The position numbers were made by a program, and so were the translations under genes. A DNA stretch of 64,000 bases from Paenibacillus albicereus (GTDB lineage: Bacteria > Bacillota > Bacilli > Paenibacillales > Paenibacillaceae), in the NCBI RefSeq assembly GCF_012676905.1, contig NZ_CP051428.1:2380001-2444000 (forward strand), read 5' to 3'. Of this stretch, positions 54,084 to 62,374 are shown in pieces (position 1 is the first letter of the stretch; each line of letters opens with the position of its first letter). A model generated the notes under the pieces. It was not told the origin of the DNA, ran no database searches, and saw only the letters and a program-made list of their open reading frames with translations.

Positions 54084-54332
54084 GGTCGGGTGTCCTCCCG
54101 TTCGAGTAGAAATTCGGGCTTTATATGTAGGGGCATGGGGCAGGCTCGGCTGCGCGGGTCGCCTGCTTTCATTGGACGCGGCGCGCCGGATGAAGTTGTG
54201 TGGCAATGAGTGCCAAAGCACTTCGAAAATTTACCCGCTCCTGATGCCGATGAATCCATGGCCCTCCGGAATGGATGGATCTGGAACGTCTGGAACATAC
54301 TAATTCCAGCTTGGGTGAAGGGAGCAGGACGG

Positions 54333-55040
54333 ATGAAGCGGCATGATGCCAAGGAAATGCTCGACGAGGAGGGCTCGGTCGAGCCGCAGGAGCTGGAGCG
54401 CTCCCTCAGGGAAGTGGGGGCGGTGAACCGGTATTTGGGCGGCAATCCGCCGCTCCTTCGCCATCTGGACCGGCTGCTCGGCAAAGCCGGGCAAGCCGCC
54501 GGGGCGCAGCGGCCGCTGCGCGTGCTCGATGTGGCGACCGGGCTCGCGGACCAGCCCCTCGCCGTACACCGCTGGGCGGCGGATCGGGGGCGCAGGATCA
54601 CCGTGACCGGCGTCGAGATCAGTCCCGCGATCGCGGAGCTCGCCCGGCGCCGCACCTCGCACAACGCCGACATCACGATCGATGTGGCGGACGGGCGGCG
54701 GCTGCCCTATGCCGACGGCAGCTTCGACGTCGCCTTCAGCAACCTGGCGCTGCATCATCTGAGCGATGCCGATGCCGTCGCGATGCTGCGCGAGCTGCAG
54801 CGGGTGGCGCGGCATGGCTGGGTCGTGACCGACCTGGAGCGCCATCCGCTCGCATACGGCGCCGCCCGGCTGCTGGCGCTGGCCGTCTGGCGCAGCCCGG
54901 TCACGCGCCATGACGGCCCGCTGTCGGTGCGCCGCTCCTATACCGCGGACGAGGCGCTCGCGCTGCTGCGGCAAGCCGGGCTGACCGGCGCCGTACGCCG
55001 CCATTTCCCGTGGCGGATCGCGCTCCTGAGCGATGCTTGA
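54333..55040 (+). CDS. class I SAM methyltransferase of the ketosynthase cluster
   Basis: 235-residue UbiE-like methyltransferase: motif I VLDVATGLADQPLAVHRWA, acidic loop TGVEIS, motif II region DGRRLPYADGSFDVAFSNLALHHL. It is first of four tightly packed genes; its stop overlaps the oxidoreductase start by 8 bp. ATG 54333 has AAGGGAGCAGGA upstream. It probably methylates a carbon or hydroxyl of the product made by the ketosynthase. Confidence 0.83.
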   Translation: MKRHDAKEMLDEEGSVEPQELERSLREVGAVNRYLGGNPPLLRHLDRLLGKAGQAAGAQRPLRVLDVATGLADQPLAVHRWAADRGRRITVTGVEISPAIAELARRRTSHNADITIDVADGRRLPYADGSFDVAFSNLALHHLSDADAVAMLRELQRVARHGWVVTDLERHPLAYGAARLLALAVWRSPVTRHDGPLSVRRSYTADEALALLRQAGLTGAVRRHFPWRIALLSDA

Positions 55041-56220
55041 CGTGCTCGTCTGCGGCGGAGGTCCGGCGGGAAGCGCGCTCGCGTGGCGGCTGGCGAGGCT
55101 CGGCATGCGTGTCGCGATCGCCGACGCGGGCCGTCATCCGCGCCGCAAGCCATGCGGCGAATCGCTCAACCCTGGAGCCGCCGCGGCGCTTCGGCGGCTG
55201 GCGCAGGACGGGCAGGCAGGCGGAGATCCGTCATGGGATGAGCTGCAAGGCGAGCTCCAGCCGCTGGAAGGCTGGGCGCTGCATTGCGGCTCGGCTCGGC
55301 TGGAGGCTCGCTATCCCGGCGGAGCGGCAGGCTGGAGCTGCCGTCGCGAGCGGCTGGACGGCTGGCTGCTGGAGCGCGCGGTAGCGGCCGGGGCCGTCCT
55401 GCTGCCGGAATGCCGGGTGAAGGAAGTGCGGCAGGGAGGCAGCGGCTGCGAGATCAAGGCGATCCGCGAGGGACGGCCCGTGAAGCTGGCCGCCCGCTAT
55501 GTCGTCGGGGCCGACGGCATCCGTTCGGCCGTTGCCCGCTCGGCGGGCCTTGCGGCTCCGCCCGGGCCGCTGCGCAAAGTCGCCTTGACCGGCCGCATCG
55601 CCGGCTTGGCCGACCTGGAGCCGCTGGTCGAGCTGCATCTGGAGCCGGGCGCGCTGATCGGGCTCGCGCCGCTGGCCGGCGGCGAAGCCAATGCGACGCT
55701 CGTGCTGCCCGCCGCAGCGGCCGCATCTTCGGCCGCCGCTCTGAGGCACGGCCGGCCGGCGCTGCTGGCCGCTCTGCGCGCTTCGCCGACGCTGGCCGCC
55801 CGAGCGCTCCAAGCGGAAGCGAGCGGAGAGGCGCTCGCCTGCGGCCCGTTCGACGCGCCGGTGCGGTCGGCATGCTCGGGGCGCGTGCTGCTCGTCGGCG
55901 ATGCGGCCGGCTACTATGATCCGCTGACCGGCCAAGGCTTGTTTCGCGCGCTGCGCGGCGCGGAGCTCGCCGCATCGGCTCTTGCGGACGCGCGGCATGC
56001 CGGCGACGCGCGGCCGCTTCAGGCGTACGGGAGCCAGCTGCGGCGCGAGTTCGGTCCGGGAGCCGCGCTGCAGCGGTGGATCGAGTACGGCGCTTCCCGG
56101 CCGCGGCTGTTCCGGGCGGCGCTGGCCGGCATCCGCTGGAGCGGGACCGCGGAGCGGCTGGCGTCGCGCATCGGCGACTGTCCGCCAGGCGCGGAATTCA
56201 GGAGGACACGGCTTCGTTGA
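55033..56220 (+). CDS. FAD-dependent oxidoreductase, geranylgeranyl reductase-like
   Basis: 395-residue flavoprotein: N-terminal FAD site VCGGGPAGSALAWRLARLG, the RKPCGESLNP segment typical of the geranylgeranyl reductase/halogenase-like group, and VGDAAGYYDPLTGQGLFRAL as the second FAD motif. It could oxidise or reduce the polyketide or fatty-acyl product. It overlaps the methyltransferase gene by 8 bp; 46 bp separate it from the SRPBCC gene. Confidence 0.83.
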   Translation: MLDVLVCGGGPAGSALAWRLARLGMRVAIADAGRHPRRKPCGESLNPGAAAALRRLAQDGQAGGDPSWDELQGELQPLEGWALHCGSARLEARYPGGAAGWSCRRERLDGWLLERAVAAGAVLLPECRVKEVRQGGSGCEIKAIREGRPVKLAARYVVGADGIRSAVARSAGLAAPPGPLRKVALTGRIAGLADLEPLVELHLEPGALIGLAPLAGGEANATLVLPAAAAASSAAALRHGRPALLAALRASPTLAARALQAEASGEALACGPFDAPVRSACSGRVLLVGDAAGYYDPLTGQGLFRALRGAELAASALADARHAGDARPLQAYGSQLRREFGPGAALQRWIEYGASRPRLFRAALAGIRWSGTAERLASRIGDCPPGAEFRRTRLR

Positions 56221-56266
56221 AGCTGCGTGGAATTGAATCTTGATCGTGAAAGAAGGCGAATGAGCG

Positions 56267-56725
56267 ATGCGTACATACAACGAAGCGGCCATGCAGGCAG
56301 CGCCGGAGCAGGTGTTCCGGCTGGCGAGCGAGGTCGAGCGCTGGCCGAGGCATCTCGACCATTACCGCTCGGTGAGGTTCCGTTCCGGCGAGGCCGCGGA
56401 CGGGGTCGTCGAGATGAAGGCGTACCGCCCGTTCGGCGCGCTGCGCTGGCCGGTCTGGTGGGTGAGCGAGATGCGGATGGAGCCGGACAGGGGACGGATC
56501 GTCTATCGCCATATCGAAGGCGTCACGTCCGGGATGGATGTGGAATGGATCGTGGAGCCGCATGAAGGCGGCAGCCGGGCGATCATCGTGCATGAGTGGA
56601 AGCAGCCGCCGGTCGGCAGGCTGGCGGCGAGCGGCATCATCGGTCCGGGCTTCGTGCATGCGATCGCGGAGCGCACGCTGATGGGCCTGAAGACGGCCGC
56701 TGAAAATGGAAAGGGAGGCGAGTAG
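56267..56725 (+). CDS. SRPBCC protein, polyketide cyclase/aromatase-like
   Basis: 152-residue hydrophobic-pocket protein: MRTYNEAAMQAAPEQVFRLASEVERWPRHLDHYRSVRF, then beta strands with VEWIVEP and a long C-terminal helix. This pattern is that of polyketide cyclases and aromatases of the TcmN type or of CoQ-binding COQ10. Its stop is one base before the ATG of the ketosynthase gene. Role in folding the chain is inferred from the neighbours. Confidence 0.78.
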   Translation: MRTYNEAAMQAAPEQVFRLASEVERWPRHLDHYRSVRFRSGEAADGVVEMKAYRPFGALRWPVWWVSEMRMEPDRGRIVYRHIEGVTSGMDVEWIVEPHEGGSRAIIVHEWKQPPVGRLAASGIIGPGFVHAIAERTLMGLKTAAENGKGGE

Positions 56726-56726
56726 G

Positions 56727-57965
56727 ATGGGCGAGCGAAGGGCGGTCATCACCGGCATCGGCTGCGTGACGCCGATCGGCATCGGCGCGGAAGGGCTTTG
56801 GGAAGGGCTGCGAAAAGGAGAGAGCGCCATCGGAGCGATCGACCGGTTCGCGCCGGAGGGGCTGCGCAGCCGGATCGCCGCGCAGATCCGCAGCTTCGAT
56901 GCGGGAGACTACATGGACCGGAAACGGGCGCATCGCACGGACCGCTATTCCCAGCTCGCGATTGCCTCGGGACGGATGGCGCTCCAGCATGCCGGACTCG
57001 ATCCGGCGTCCGTCGATCCCGACCGCGCCGGCGTGTTCATGGGCAGCGCCCTTGGCGGCATCGCCTACGCGGAGGAGCAGTGCGGGCAGTTCATGAGCGG
57101 CGGCTATCGCAGCGTCTCGCCGACGCTCGGCTTCTCGGTGTTCGGCGGAGCGGCGTCCTGCAATATGGCGATGGAATTCGGCTTCACGGGACCGAACGAG
57201 ACGAACGCGATGAGCTGCGCCTCCGGCGCTGTCGCCATCGGGCGGGCGCTGCAGGCGATCCGCCGCGGCGAAGCCGATGCGATGCTGGCCGGCGGCTCGG
57301 AGGCGCCGCTGTCGCCGCTGTCGTTCGGCGCGTTCGATCTGCTGCGGGCGATGTCGACGCGCAACGAGGAGCCGGCCGCGGCGAGCCGGCCGTTCGACCG
57401 CCGGCGGGACGGATTCGTCATGGGCGAAGGCGCGGCCGTGCTCGTCATCGAGGAGGAGGGGCATGCGCGCGCTCGCGGAGCCCGAGTGCTGGCCGAGCTG
57501 AGCGGCTTCGGCGTGAGCAACGACGCCCATCATATGAGCGCGCCGCTGCCATGCGGCACGCAGGCGCAGCGGGCGATGCGGCTCGCGCTCTCGGACGCGG
57601 ACATGCTGCAGGAGGAGGTCGGCTACATCAACGCGCACGGCTCCTCGACGCCGCTGAACGACGGCACGGAGTCGCGGGTCATCCGCAGCGTGTTCGGCAG
57701 CCGCCCGGTCGCCGTGAGCGGCACGAAAGGGCTGTACGGCCATCCGCTCGGCGCATCCGGCGCGATCGAAGCCGCGATTACGACGCTGGCGCTGTCGCGC
57801 GGCTGGCTGCCGCCGACCGCCAATCTCGAGGACCCGGACGACGAGGCGGCAGACTTCGATCTCGTGACCGGAGCGGGACGCGAGACGTCGAGGCTTGGAG
57901 CGGCGCTGTCCAATTCCTACGGCTTCGGCGGCATCAACGCGACGCTCGCCTTCCGCAAGCGATGA
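56727..57965 (+). CDS. FabF-like beta-ketoacyl-ACP synthase of the cluster
   Basis: 412-residue condensing enzyme. The active-site set is complete: Cys164 (MSCASG), His304 (NAHGSS), Lys334 (GTKG) and His339 (YGHPLGASG), close to E. coli FabF numbering. The flanking MSCASG differs from the usual DTACSS, and no chain-length factor or carrier protein gene is adjacent. It must therefore use the ACP of fatty-acid synthesis, or act as an unusual single-KS polyketide enzyme. AAGGGAGG precedes the ATG. Confidence 0.88.
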   Translation: MGERRAVITGIGCVTPIGIGAEGLWEGLRKGESAIGAIDRFAPEGLRSRIAAQIRSFDAGDYMDRKRAHRTDRYSQLAIASGRMALQHAGLDPASVDPDRAGVFMGSALGGIAYAEEQCGQFMSGGYRSVSPTLGFSVFGGAASCNMAMEFGFTGPNETNAMSCASGAVAIGRALQAIRRGEADAMLAGGSEAPLSPLSFGAFDLLRAMSTRNEEPAAASRPFDRRRDGFVMGEGAAVLVIEEEGHARARGARVLAELSGFGVSNDAHHMSAPLPCGTQAQRAMRLALSDADMLQEEVGYINAHGSSTPLNDGTESRVIRSVFGSRPVAVSGTKGLYGHPLGASGAIEAAITTLALSRGWLPPTANLEDPDDEAADFDLVTGAGRETSRLGAALSNSYGFGGINATLAFRKR

Positions 57966-58011
57966 GCCGTCGCTCCTGTCGCCGCTCCGGACGCCGCGCC
58001 TGAACATGAAG

Positions 58012-58054
58012 AAGGGACGAGGCTGAGCGTGCTCAGCTTTCGTCCCTTTTTTTG
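58012..58054. terminator. bidirectional terminator
   Basis: AAGGGACGA..GCTGAGC pairs with GCTCAGC..TCGTCCCTT, followed by a T run on the plus strand; it ends the ketosynthase operon and the minus-strand YxcD-like operon. Confidence 0.85.
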
Positions 58055-58065
58055 ACGGATGCCGC

Positions 58066-58344
58066 TTAATCGGCGATGTCCGCCCAGAACTCTTCGTCCG
58101 CGTCCAGCGTAATCTGGGAGCGGTAGATCCTGCGGCCGTACTCCTTGAGCACGTACTGTTCGATCGCTTCCTTGAGGTTGGCCTCGACGAGGTAGTGGGA
58201 GCGTTCGCCGATCCACACCTCCGCCGTGAAGCCGTATTCCTCTTCCCAGCTGAGCTGGACTTCGACCGCGCCGGGCTGGATGCCTCGACGGGACGATTCG
58301 CTCAGGCAGACGGCGTTGATGACCTCATCCATCGAGAGCCGCAT
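58066..58344 (-). CDS. YxcD-like protein (DUF2653)
   Basis: 92-residue acidic protein: MRLSMDEVINAVCLSESSRR, then WEEEYGFTAEVWIGERSHYLVEANLKEAIE. It matches B. subtilis YxcD in length and in phrases I remember; function unknown. It starts 4 bp after the upstream gene stop, so it is translationally coupled, and has no good ribosome site of its own. Confidence 0.8.
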   Translation of the reverse strand: MRLSMDEVINAVCLSESSRRGIQPGAVEVQLSWEEEYGFTAEVWIGERSHYLVEANLKEAIEQYVLKEYGRRIYRSQITLDADEEFWADIAD

Positions 58345-58348
58345 CGGA

Positions 58349-58786
58349 TCAGTATGGTCTCCGCGTATCCGGCTCCGGCTTGCGCTTGCTCCGGATGTAG
58401 ACGAAGAGCGCGCGGACCAGCAGGATCAGGGCGAAGATCGCGAGCAGGTTGATCATGAGGCCGAACATCTCGCCCATGAAGCCCATGCCGCTGAACATGC
58501 TGCCGAACAGCAGGCCGGCGAGGCCGCCGATCATGAGGCCTTTCATCAGGCTGCCGCCGGAGAAGAAGCCGGGCTTTTTCGCTGCTGCGCCCGTCCCGGC
58601 CGCAGCGCCGTTATTTTTGTTCGCATCGCTGCGCTGGACATTGTCGGTGGATTTTTTCGGCGCTTGCGTGTAGCCCTGGCGAGGAGATTTGAACCCGCCG
58701 CGCTTCGCGTCAGCCGTCGTGGATGCGATGCCGGTGAAGGCCAGCATGATCGTGAAGGCGAGCATTAAGATAAATCCTTTTTTCAT
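58349..58786 (-). CDS. exported Gly-rich protein with membrane segments
   Basis: 145 residues from ATG 58786: signal peptide (about 1-27), a Gly/Lys/Ala-rich hydrophilic middle, then a Gly/Met-rich hydrophobic region (SLMKGLMIGGLAGLLFGSMFSGMGFMGEMFG written in part here) and a C-terminal membrane helix before RSKRKPEPD. Such proteins are often labelled Tim44-like in Gram-positive genomes. GGAGGGG lies 12 bases before the chosen ATG; the frame also opens at 58807. YxcD-like gene follows. Confidence 0.68.
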   Translation of the reverse strand: MKKGFILMLAFTIMLAFTGIASTTADAKRGGFKSPRQGYTQAPKKSTDNVQRSDANKNNGAAAGTGAAAKKPGFFSGGSLMKGLMIGGLAGLLFGSMFSGMGFMGEMFGLMINLLAIFALILLVRALFVYIRSKRKPEPDTRRPY

Positions 58787-58930
58787 CTGGTGAATTGTCC
58801 CCTCCATGTGGAATGTTTGGCGAACATTGCGTTCGGGTGCCTATACGTCTATGATGGGAAGCAAGTTTCAATTAATTTTAGCTTCTCCGAAATCGCGGAG
58901 TTTTATGGAATGGAAAGGGCTGGACGAGCC

Positions 58931-59512
58931 ATGCAGACGACATCGTTCCATCCGGATGCCTATATCCGGTATTTAGCGCAGTTCCACGGCACGCGCGACT
59001 ATTTTGAATGCCACGAGCTGCTGGAGGACTATTGGAAGGAGCATCCCGGAGCCGATTCCGGGCTGTGGCACGGCCTGATCCAGATCGCGGTCGGCCAGTA
59101 CCATCTGCGCCGAGGCAACCGGGGCGGCGCCCGCAAGATGCTGCGCTCCGCCTGGGAGCGGCTGCGCCGCGAGGATCTCGGACGGGCGGGATTGGACGGT
59201 CCGGCGCTGCTCGCGCTGCTGGACGATGCCGCCGGCCGCCTGGAAGCGGGCGAGCCGCTTCCGTACCGGAGCTGGACGCTGCCGATCGAGGATCCCGATC
59301 TGCTCGCGGCGGCGAGGGAGGAGAGCGCGCGGCTTGGAGCGGCCTGGTGCGTCGAGGGAGAACCGGCGGAGGAGATCGTGCACCGGCATCGCCTGCGCGA
59401 CCGCAGCGGCGTCGTGCTGGCGCGGCGCGAGTCGCTCGAGCGGAAGCGCCCCGGCGAGGCGGAGCGGATCGACGCCCGCCGGACAGCAAAAACGGAACGG
59501 ACCGATCGCTGA
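58931..59512 (+). CDS. DUF309-family protein
   Basis: 193-residue helical protein: FHGTRDYFECHELLEDYWKEH and LWHGLIQIAVGQYHLRRGNRGGARKML are the DUF309 core, with conserved His and Glu residues in FECHELLE that could bind a metal. The C-terminal part is Arg/Glu-rich. ATG 58931 fits the family start and has AAAGGG 11 bases upstream; ATG 58910 is an alternative. The function is unknown. Confidence 0.82.
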   Translation: MQTTSFHPDAYIRYLAQFHGTRDYFECHELLEDYWKEHPGADSGLWHGLIQIAVGQYHLRRGNRGGARKMLRSAWERLRREDLGRAGLDGPALLALLDDAAGRLEAGEPLPYRSWTLPIEDPDLLAAAREESARLGAAWCVEGEPAEEIVHRHRLRDRSGVVLARRESLERKRPGEAERIDARRTAKTERTDR

Positions 59513-59547
59513 GGCGCGCTCAGCTTCGTTCCGTTCCGTTTTTTTTT
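59488..59547. terminator. terminator after the DUF309 gene
   Basis: AAAACGGAACGGA pairs with TCCGTTCCGTTTT-like sequence around an inner GCTGAG/CTCAGC stem; followed by a T run. It overlaps the stop codon and also faces the carbonic anhydrase gene. Confidence 0.75.
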
Positions 59548-59560
59548 TGAGGGAGTCGGG

Positions 59561-60151
59561 TCAGCTCTCGGCAGCGGGCGTCTGCTTCAGGAACCCATGG
59601 CCGTCCGTGACGAGGTCGAGCTTGCCGGTCTGCGGGTCGATGATGAGGCCGCTGACCGGGATGCCTGCCGGGAGCAGCGGATGGTTGCGCACGATGCCGA
59701 CGCTTTTCTCGACGCTGGAGCGCACGTTGTCGAAGCCGGTCAGCCAGCGATGGAAGTCGACGCCGGAGTGCTTGAGCGTGCGGATCGTCGTCTGAGACAC
59801 GCCGCGGCTGACCATCTTGCCGATGATCGCCTCGGGATCGATGCCGGTCATGCCGCAGTTGTAGTGCCCGATGATGACGACTTCCTCGGCCTGGAGCTCA
59901 TAGATGGCGACCAGGATGCTCCGCATGATGTTGCCGAACGGCTGCGTTACGATCGCGCCGGCGTTCTTGAGCACCTTGGCGTCGCCGTTGCGCAGGTTCA
60001 TCGCGCGCGGCAGCAGCTCCGTCAGCCGCGTGTCCATGCAGGTGAGGATGACCATCTTCTTGTCGGGGAAGCGGTCGGTCAGGTACTCCTCGTATTTCTT
60101 GTCTTCGACGAACTGCTGATTGAAGGACAGGATCTGCTCGATGTTGTTCAT
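59561..60151 (-). CDS. beta-class carbonic anhydrase
   Basis: 196-residue zinc enzyme interconverting CO2 and bicarbonate. Zinc ligands are Cys38 (TCMDTR, with the Asp40-Arg42 dyad), His96 and Cys99 (GHYNCGM). The length and motifs match the short bacterial type. It begins 5 bp after the Fe-S biosynthesis-like gene, so both form one operon. Confidence 0.92.
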   Translation of the reverse strand: MNNIEQILSFNQQFVEDKKYEEYLTDRFPDKKMVILTCMDTRLTELLPRAMNLRNGDAKVLKNAGAIVTQPFGNIMRSILVAIYELQAEEVVIIGHYNCGMTGIDPEAIIGKMVSRGVSQTTIRTLKHSGVDFHRWLTGFDNVRSSVEKSVGIVRNHPLLPAGIPVSGLIIDPQTGKLDLVTDGHGFLKQTPAAES

Positions 60152-60156
60152 GACGA

Positions 60157-60510
60157 TTACCGACCTTTCTCCGAGTGGTTGAACTGCGGCGCATAGGGAA
60201 AGAACCGCAGGTCGTGGTTGTAGATCTGGCTGTCGCTCGAGAGGATGAACGCGTCGCGCTCCCGGCTGTAGCCGAGCTTCAGCTCCGGTTCGAAAAAGAC
60301 TTCGTAGCGGCCCTCGTACAGGAACGGATAAGGATCGCCCTCGCCTTGCACGTCTCCGGCGGCGGGCTCCTGCACGACATACAGCGCGGAAACGCCGTTC
60401 ACGACGCAGCCGCAGCCCTCCGTGTCGTACACCAGCTTGAGCGTGGCCTGCCCGTCGCCGACGTAGGGCCTCAGCTTGTCCGCCGCCTCCGGACGGAATG
60501 TGATGCGCAT
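60157..60510 (-). CDS. HesB/YqkB-like iron-sulfur biosynthesis family protein
   Basis: 117-residue protein with the conserved KLVYDTEGCGC and a second-half beta-rich domain (YEVFFEPELKLGYS), similar to B. subtilis YqkB. Only the EGCGC cysteines are seen, fewer than the three of IscA, so scaffold function is doubtful. It is the first gene of a two-gene operon with the carbonic anhydrase and is divergent from the carboxypeptidase. Confidence 0.82.
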   Translation of the reverse strand: MRITFRPEAADKLRPYVGDGQATLKLVYDTEGCGCVVNGVSALYVVQEPAAGDVQGEGDPYPFLYEGRYEVFFEPELKLGYSRERDAFILSSDSQIYNHDLRFFPYAPQFNHSEKGR

Positions 60511-60566
60511 CCGAATCTCCTCCTCCTGCGGGGAGTCCGTCGACCCGGCCTCCCGCGCGGTTACCG

Positions 60567-60595
60567 TTGATTATACGGGCAGTGCCCGTTATGAT
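60567..60595 (+). promoter_or_regulatory. promoter with operator in the spacer
   Basis: TTGATT, 17-bp spacer, TATGAT. The spacer contains ACGGGCAGTGCCCGT (60575-60589), a perfect 6-3-6 palindrome between -35 and -10, so a bound regulator would block polymerase. Confidence 0.75.
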
Positions 60596-60640
60596 TCAAG
60601 TAGATCGACGACCTCCGAGGACGAAAGGAAGATGAAGCTC

Positions 60641-62167
60641 ATGGCAGAAGCCGCGACCGCTATCGAAAAGGCACTGAACGAATTCCGCGAGCTGGACCGC
60701 AAGATCATCCGCTATCAGGAAGCGGCGGCCGTCGTCGGCTGGGACCTGCGAACCGGCGCTCCGCGCAAGGGCCAGGCCGGCCGCTCCGAGGTGCTCGGCA
60801 TGCTCGGCGCGGAAGCGTTCCAGCTGGCCACGTCGCCGCGGATGGGCGAGCTGCTGGAGCAGCTCGAAGAGAAGGAGGCGCAGGAAGCGCTGGGCGAGAT
60901 CGACCGCAAGCTCGTCTCCGTGACGCGCCGCTCGTATGACCGCAGCGTGAAGATTCCGCCCAAGCTGTACGAGGAATACGTCGTGCTGGCCTCGCAGTCG
61001 GAGTCGGCCTGGGAGCAGGCGCGCAAGGACAACGACTTCCCGGCGTTCCAGGGCTACCTGGAGCGCGTGATCGGCTACACGAACCAGTTCATCGACCTGT
61101 GGGGAGCCAAAGGCACCCGCTACGATACGCTGCTGGACGATTACGAGCCGGACATGACCGTCTTGGAGCTCGACGAGATCTTCACCTCGCTGCGCGGACA
61201 GCTCGTGCCGCTCGCGGCCGCGATCGCCGCGTCGCCGAACCGGCCGGACCGCGCCTTCCTCGAAGGGCTGTTCGACAAGGAGAAGCAAAAAGAGTTCAGC
61301 CGCTACATGCTCGGCCAGCTCGGCTACGACTTCGAGGGCGGCCGCATCGACGAGAGCGCCCACCCGTTCCAGACGACGTTCAATCTCGGCGACGTCCGCA
61401 TCACGACCCGCTATCTGCCGGAGGACGTGACGAGCGCGCTGTTCGGCACGATCCACGAGGCGGGACATGCCCTGTACGAGCAGAACATCGCGCCGGCGCT
61501 CGCTGGCACGTCGCTGTGCCGAGGCACGTCGATGGGCATCCATGAATCGCAGTCGCGCTTCTGGGAGAACATCATCGGCCGCAGCCGCCCGTTCTGGCAG
61601 CGCTACTTCCCCGATCTGCAGAGCCGGTTCCCCGAGCGGCTCGGCGCCGTCGACGCGGAGGCGTTCTACCGCTCGCAGAACGCGGTGCAGCCGTCGCTCA
61701 TCCGCATCGAGGCCGACGAGCTGACATACAACCTGCACATCATCATCCGCTACGAGATCGAGAAGCTCATCTTCAACGAAGGCGCCAAGGCGGCGGACCT
61801 GCCGGCGATCTGGAACGACAAGTACCGCGAGTACCTCGGCATCACGCCGCCGAGCGACGCCGACGGCGTCATGCAGGACGTGCACTGGAGCGCCGGCCTG
61901 TTCGGCTACTTCCCGTCCTATTCGCTCGGCAACATCTACTCGGCCCAGCTGGCCGACGCGATGGCGCGCGACCTGCCGGACATGGAGGCGCTTGTCGCCA
62001 AGGGCGAGCTCGCGCCGATCCGCGGCTGGCTGACCGAGCAGGTGCACCGCCATGGCCGCCTGCGCACGCCCAAGGAGATCATCCTCGGCGCCACGGGCCA
62101 GCCGCTCGACTCGTCCCATCTCGTGAAGTACCTCAAGGACAAGTACACGGATATCTATACGCTTTAA
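60641..62167 (+). CDS. M32-family metallocarboxypeptidase
   Basis: 508-residue zinc carboxypeptidase like Thermus carboxypeptidase Taq and B. subtilis YpwA. HEAGH supplies His272, Glu273 and His276, followed by GIHESQSR and the GRSRPFW region of the family. AAAGGAAG touches ATG 60632, so ATG 60641, nine bases on, is chosen. It is a single gene with its own promoter and terminator; removes residues from peptide C-termini in the cytosol. Confidence 0.94.
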   Translation: MAEAATAIEKALNEFRELDRKIIRYQEAAAVVGWDLRTGAPRKGQAGRSEVLGMLGAEAFQLATSPRMGELLEQLEEKEAQEALGEIDRKLVSVTRRSYDRSVKIPPKLYEEYVVLASQSESAWEQARKDNDFPAFQGYLERVIGYTNQFIDLWGAKGTRYDTLLDDYEPDMTVLELDEIFTSLRGQLVPLAAAIAASPNRPDRAFLEGLFDKEKQKEFSRYMLGQLGYDFEGGRIDESAHPFQTTFNLGDVRITTRYLPEDVTSALFGTIHEAGHALYEQNIAPALAGTSLCRGTSMGIHESQSRFWENIIGRSRPFWQRYFPDLQSRFPERLGAVDAEAFYRSQNAVQPSLIRIEADELTYNLHIIIRYEIEKLIFNEGAKAADLPAIWNDKYREYLGITPPSDADGVMQDVHWSAGLFGYFPSYSLGNIYSAQLADAMARDLPDMEALVAKGELAPIRGWLTEQVHRHGRLRTPKEIILGATGQPLDSSHLVKYLKDKYTDIYTL

Positions 62168-62221
62168 GAAGAAGCGGGAGCCCCGGCCGCATCGGCGGCT
62201 GCGGCTCCGAGTACAAGGAAG

Positions 62222-62271
62222 GGCCGGCAAGCGTTCGGGTCGAATCGACCGGATGCTTGCCGGCCTTTTTT
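62222..62271 (+). terminator. rho-independent terminator after M32 gene
   Basis: GGCCGGCAAGC (62222-62232) pairs with GCTTGCCGGCC (62255-62265), followed by six T residues. Confidence 0.92.
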
Positions 62272-62374
62272 GCGCCTGCGCTTCCCCCGGACGGACAGCG
62301 GCCTATTCACCCCTCCCGCAGGGCGTGCATAGGCTACAGCACAGGACGTTCGAATTCAAGGGAGGCTTTTTGAC

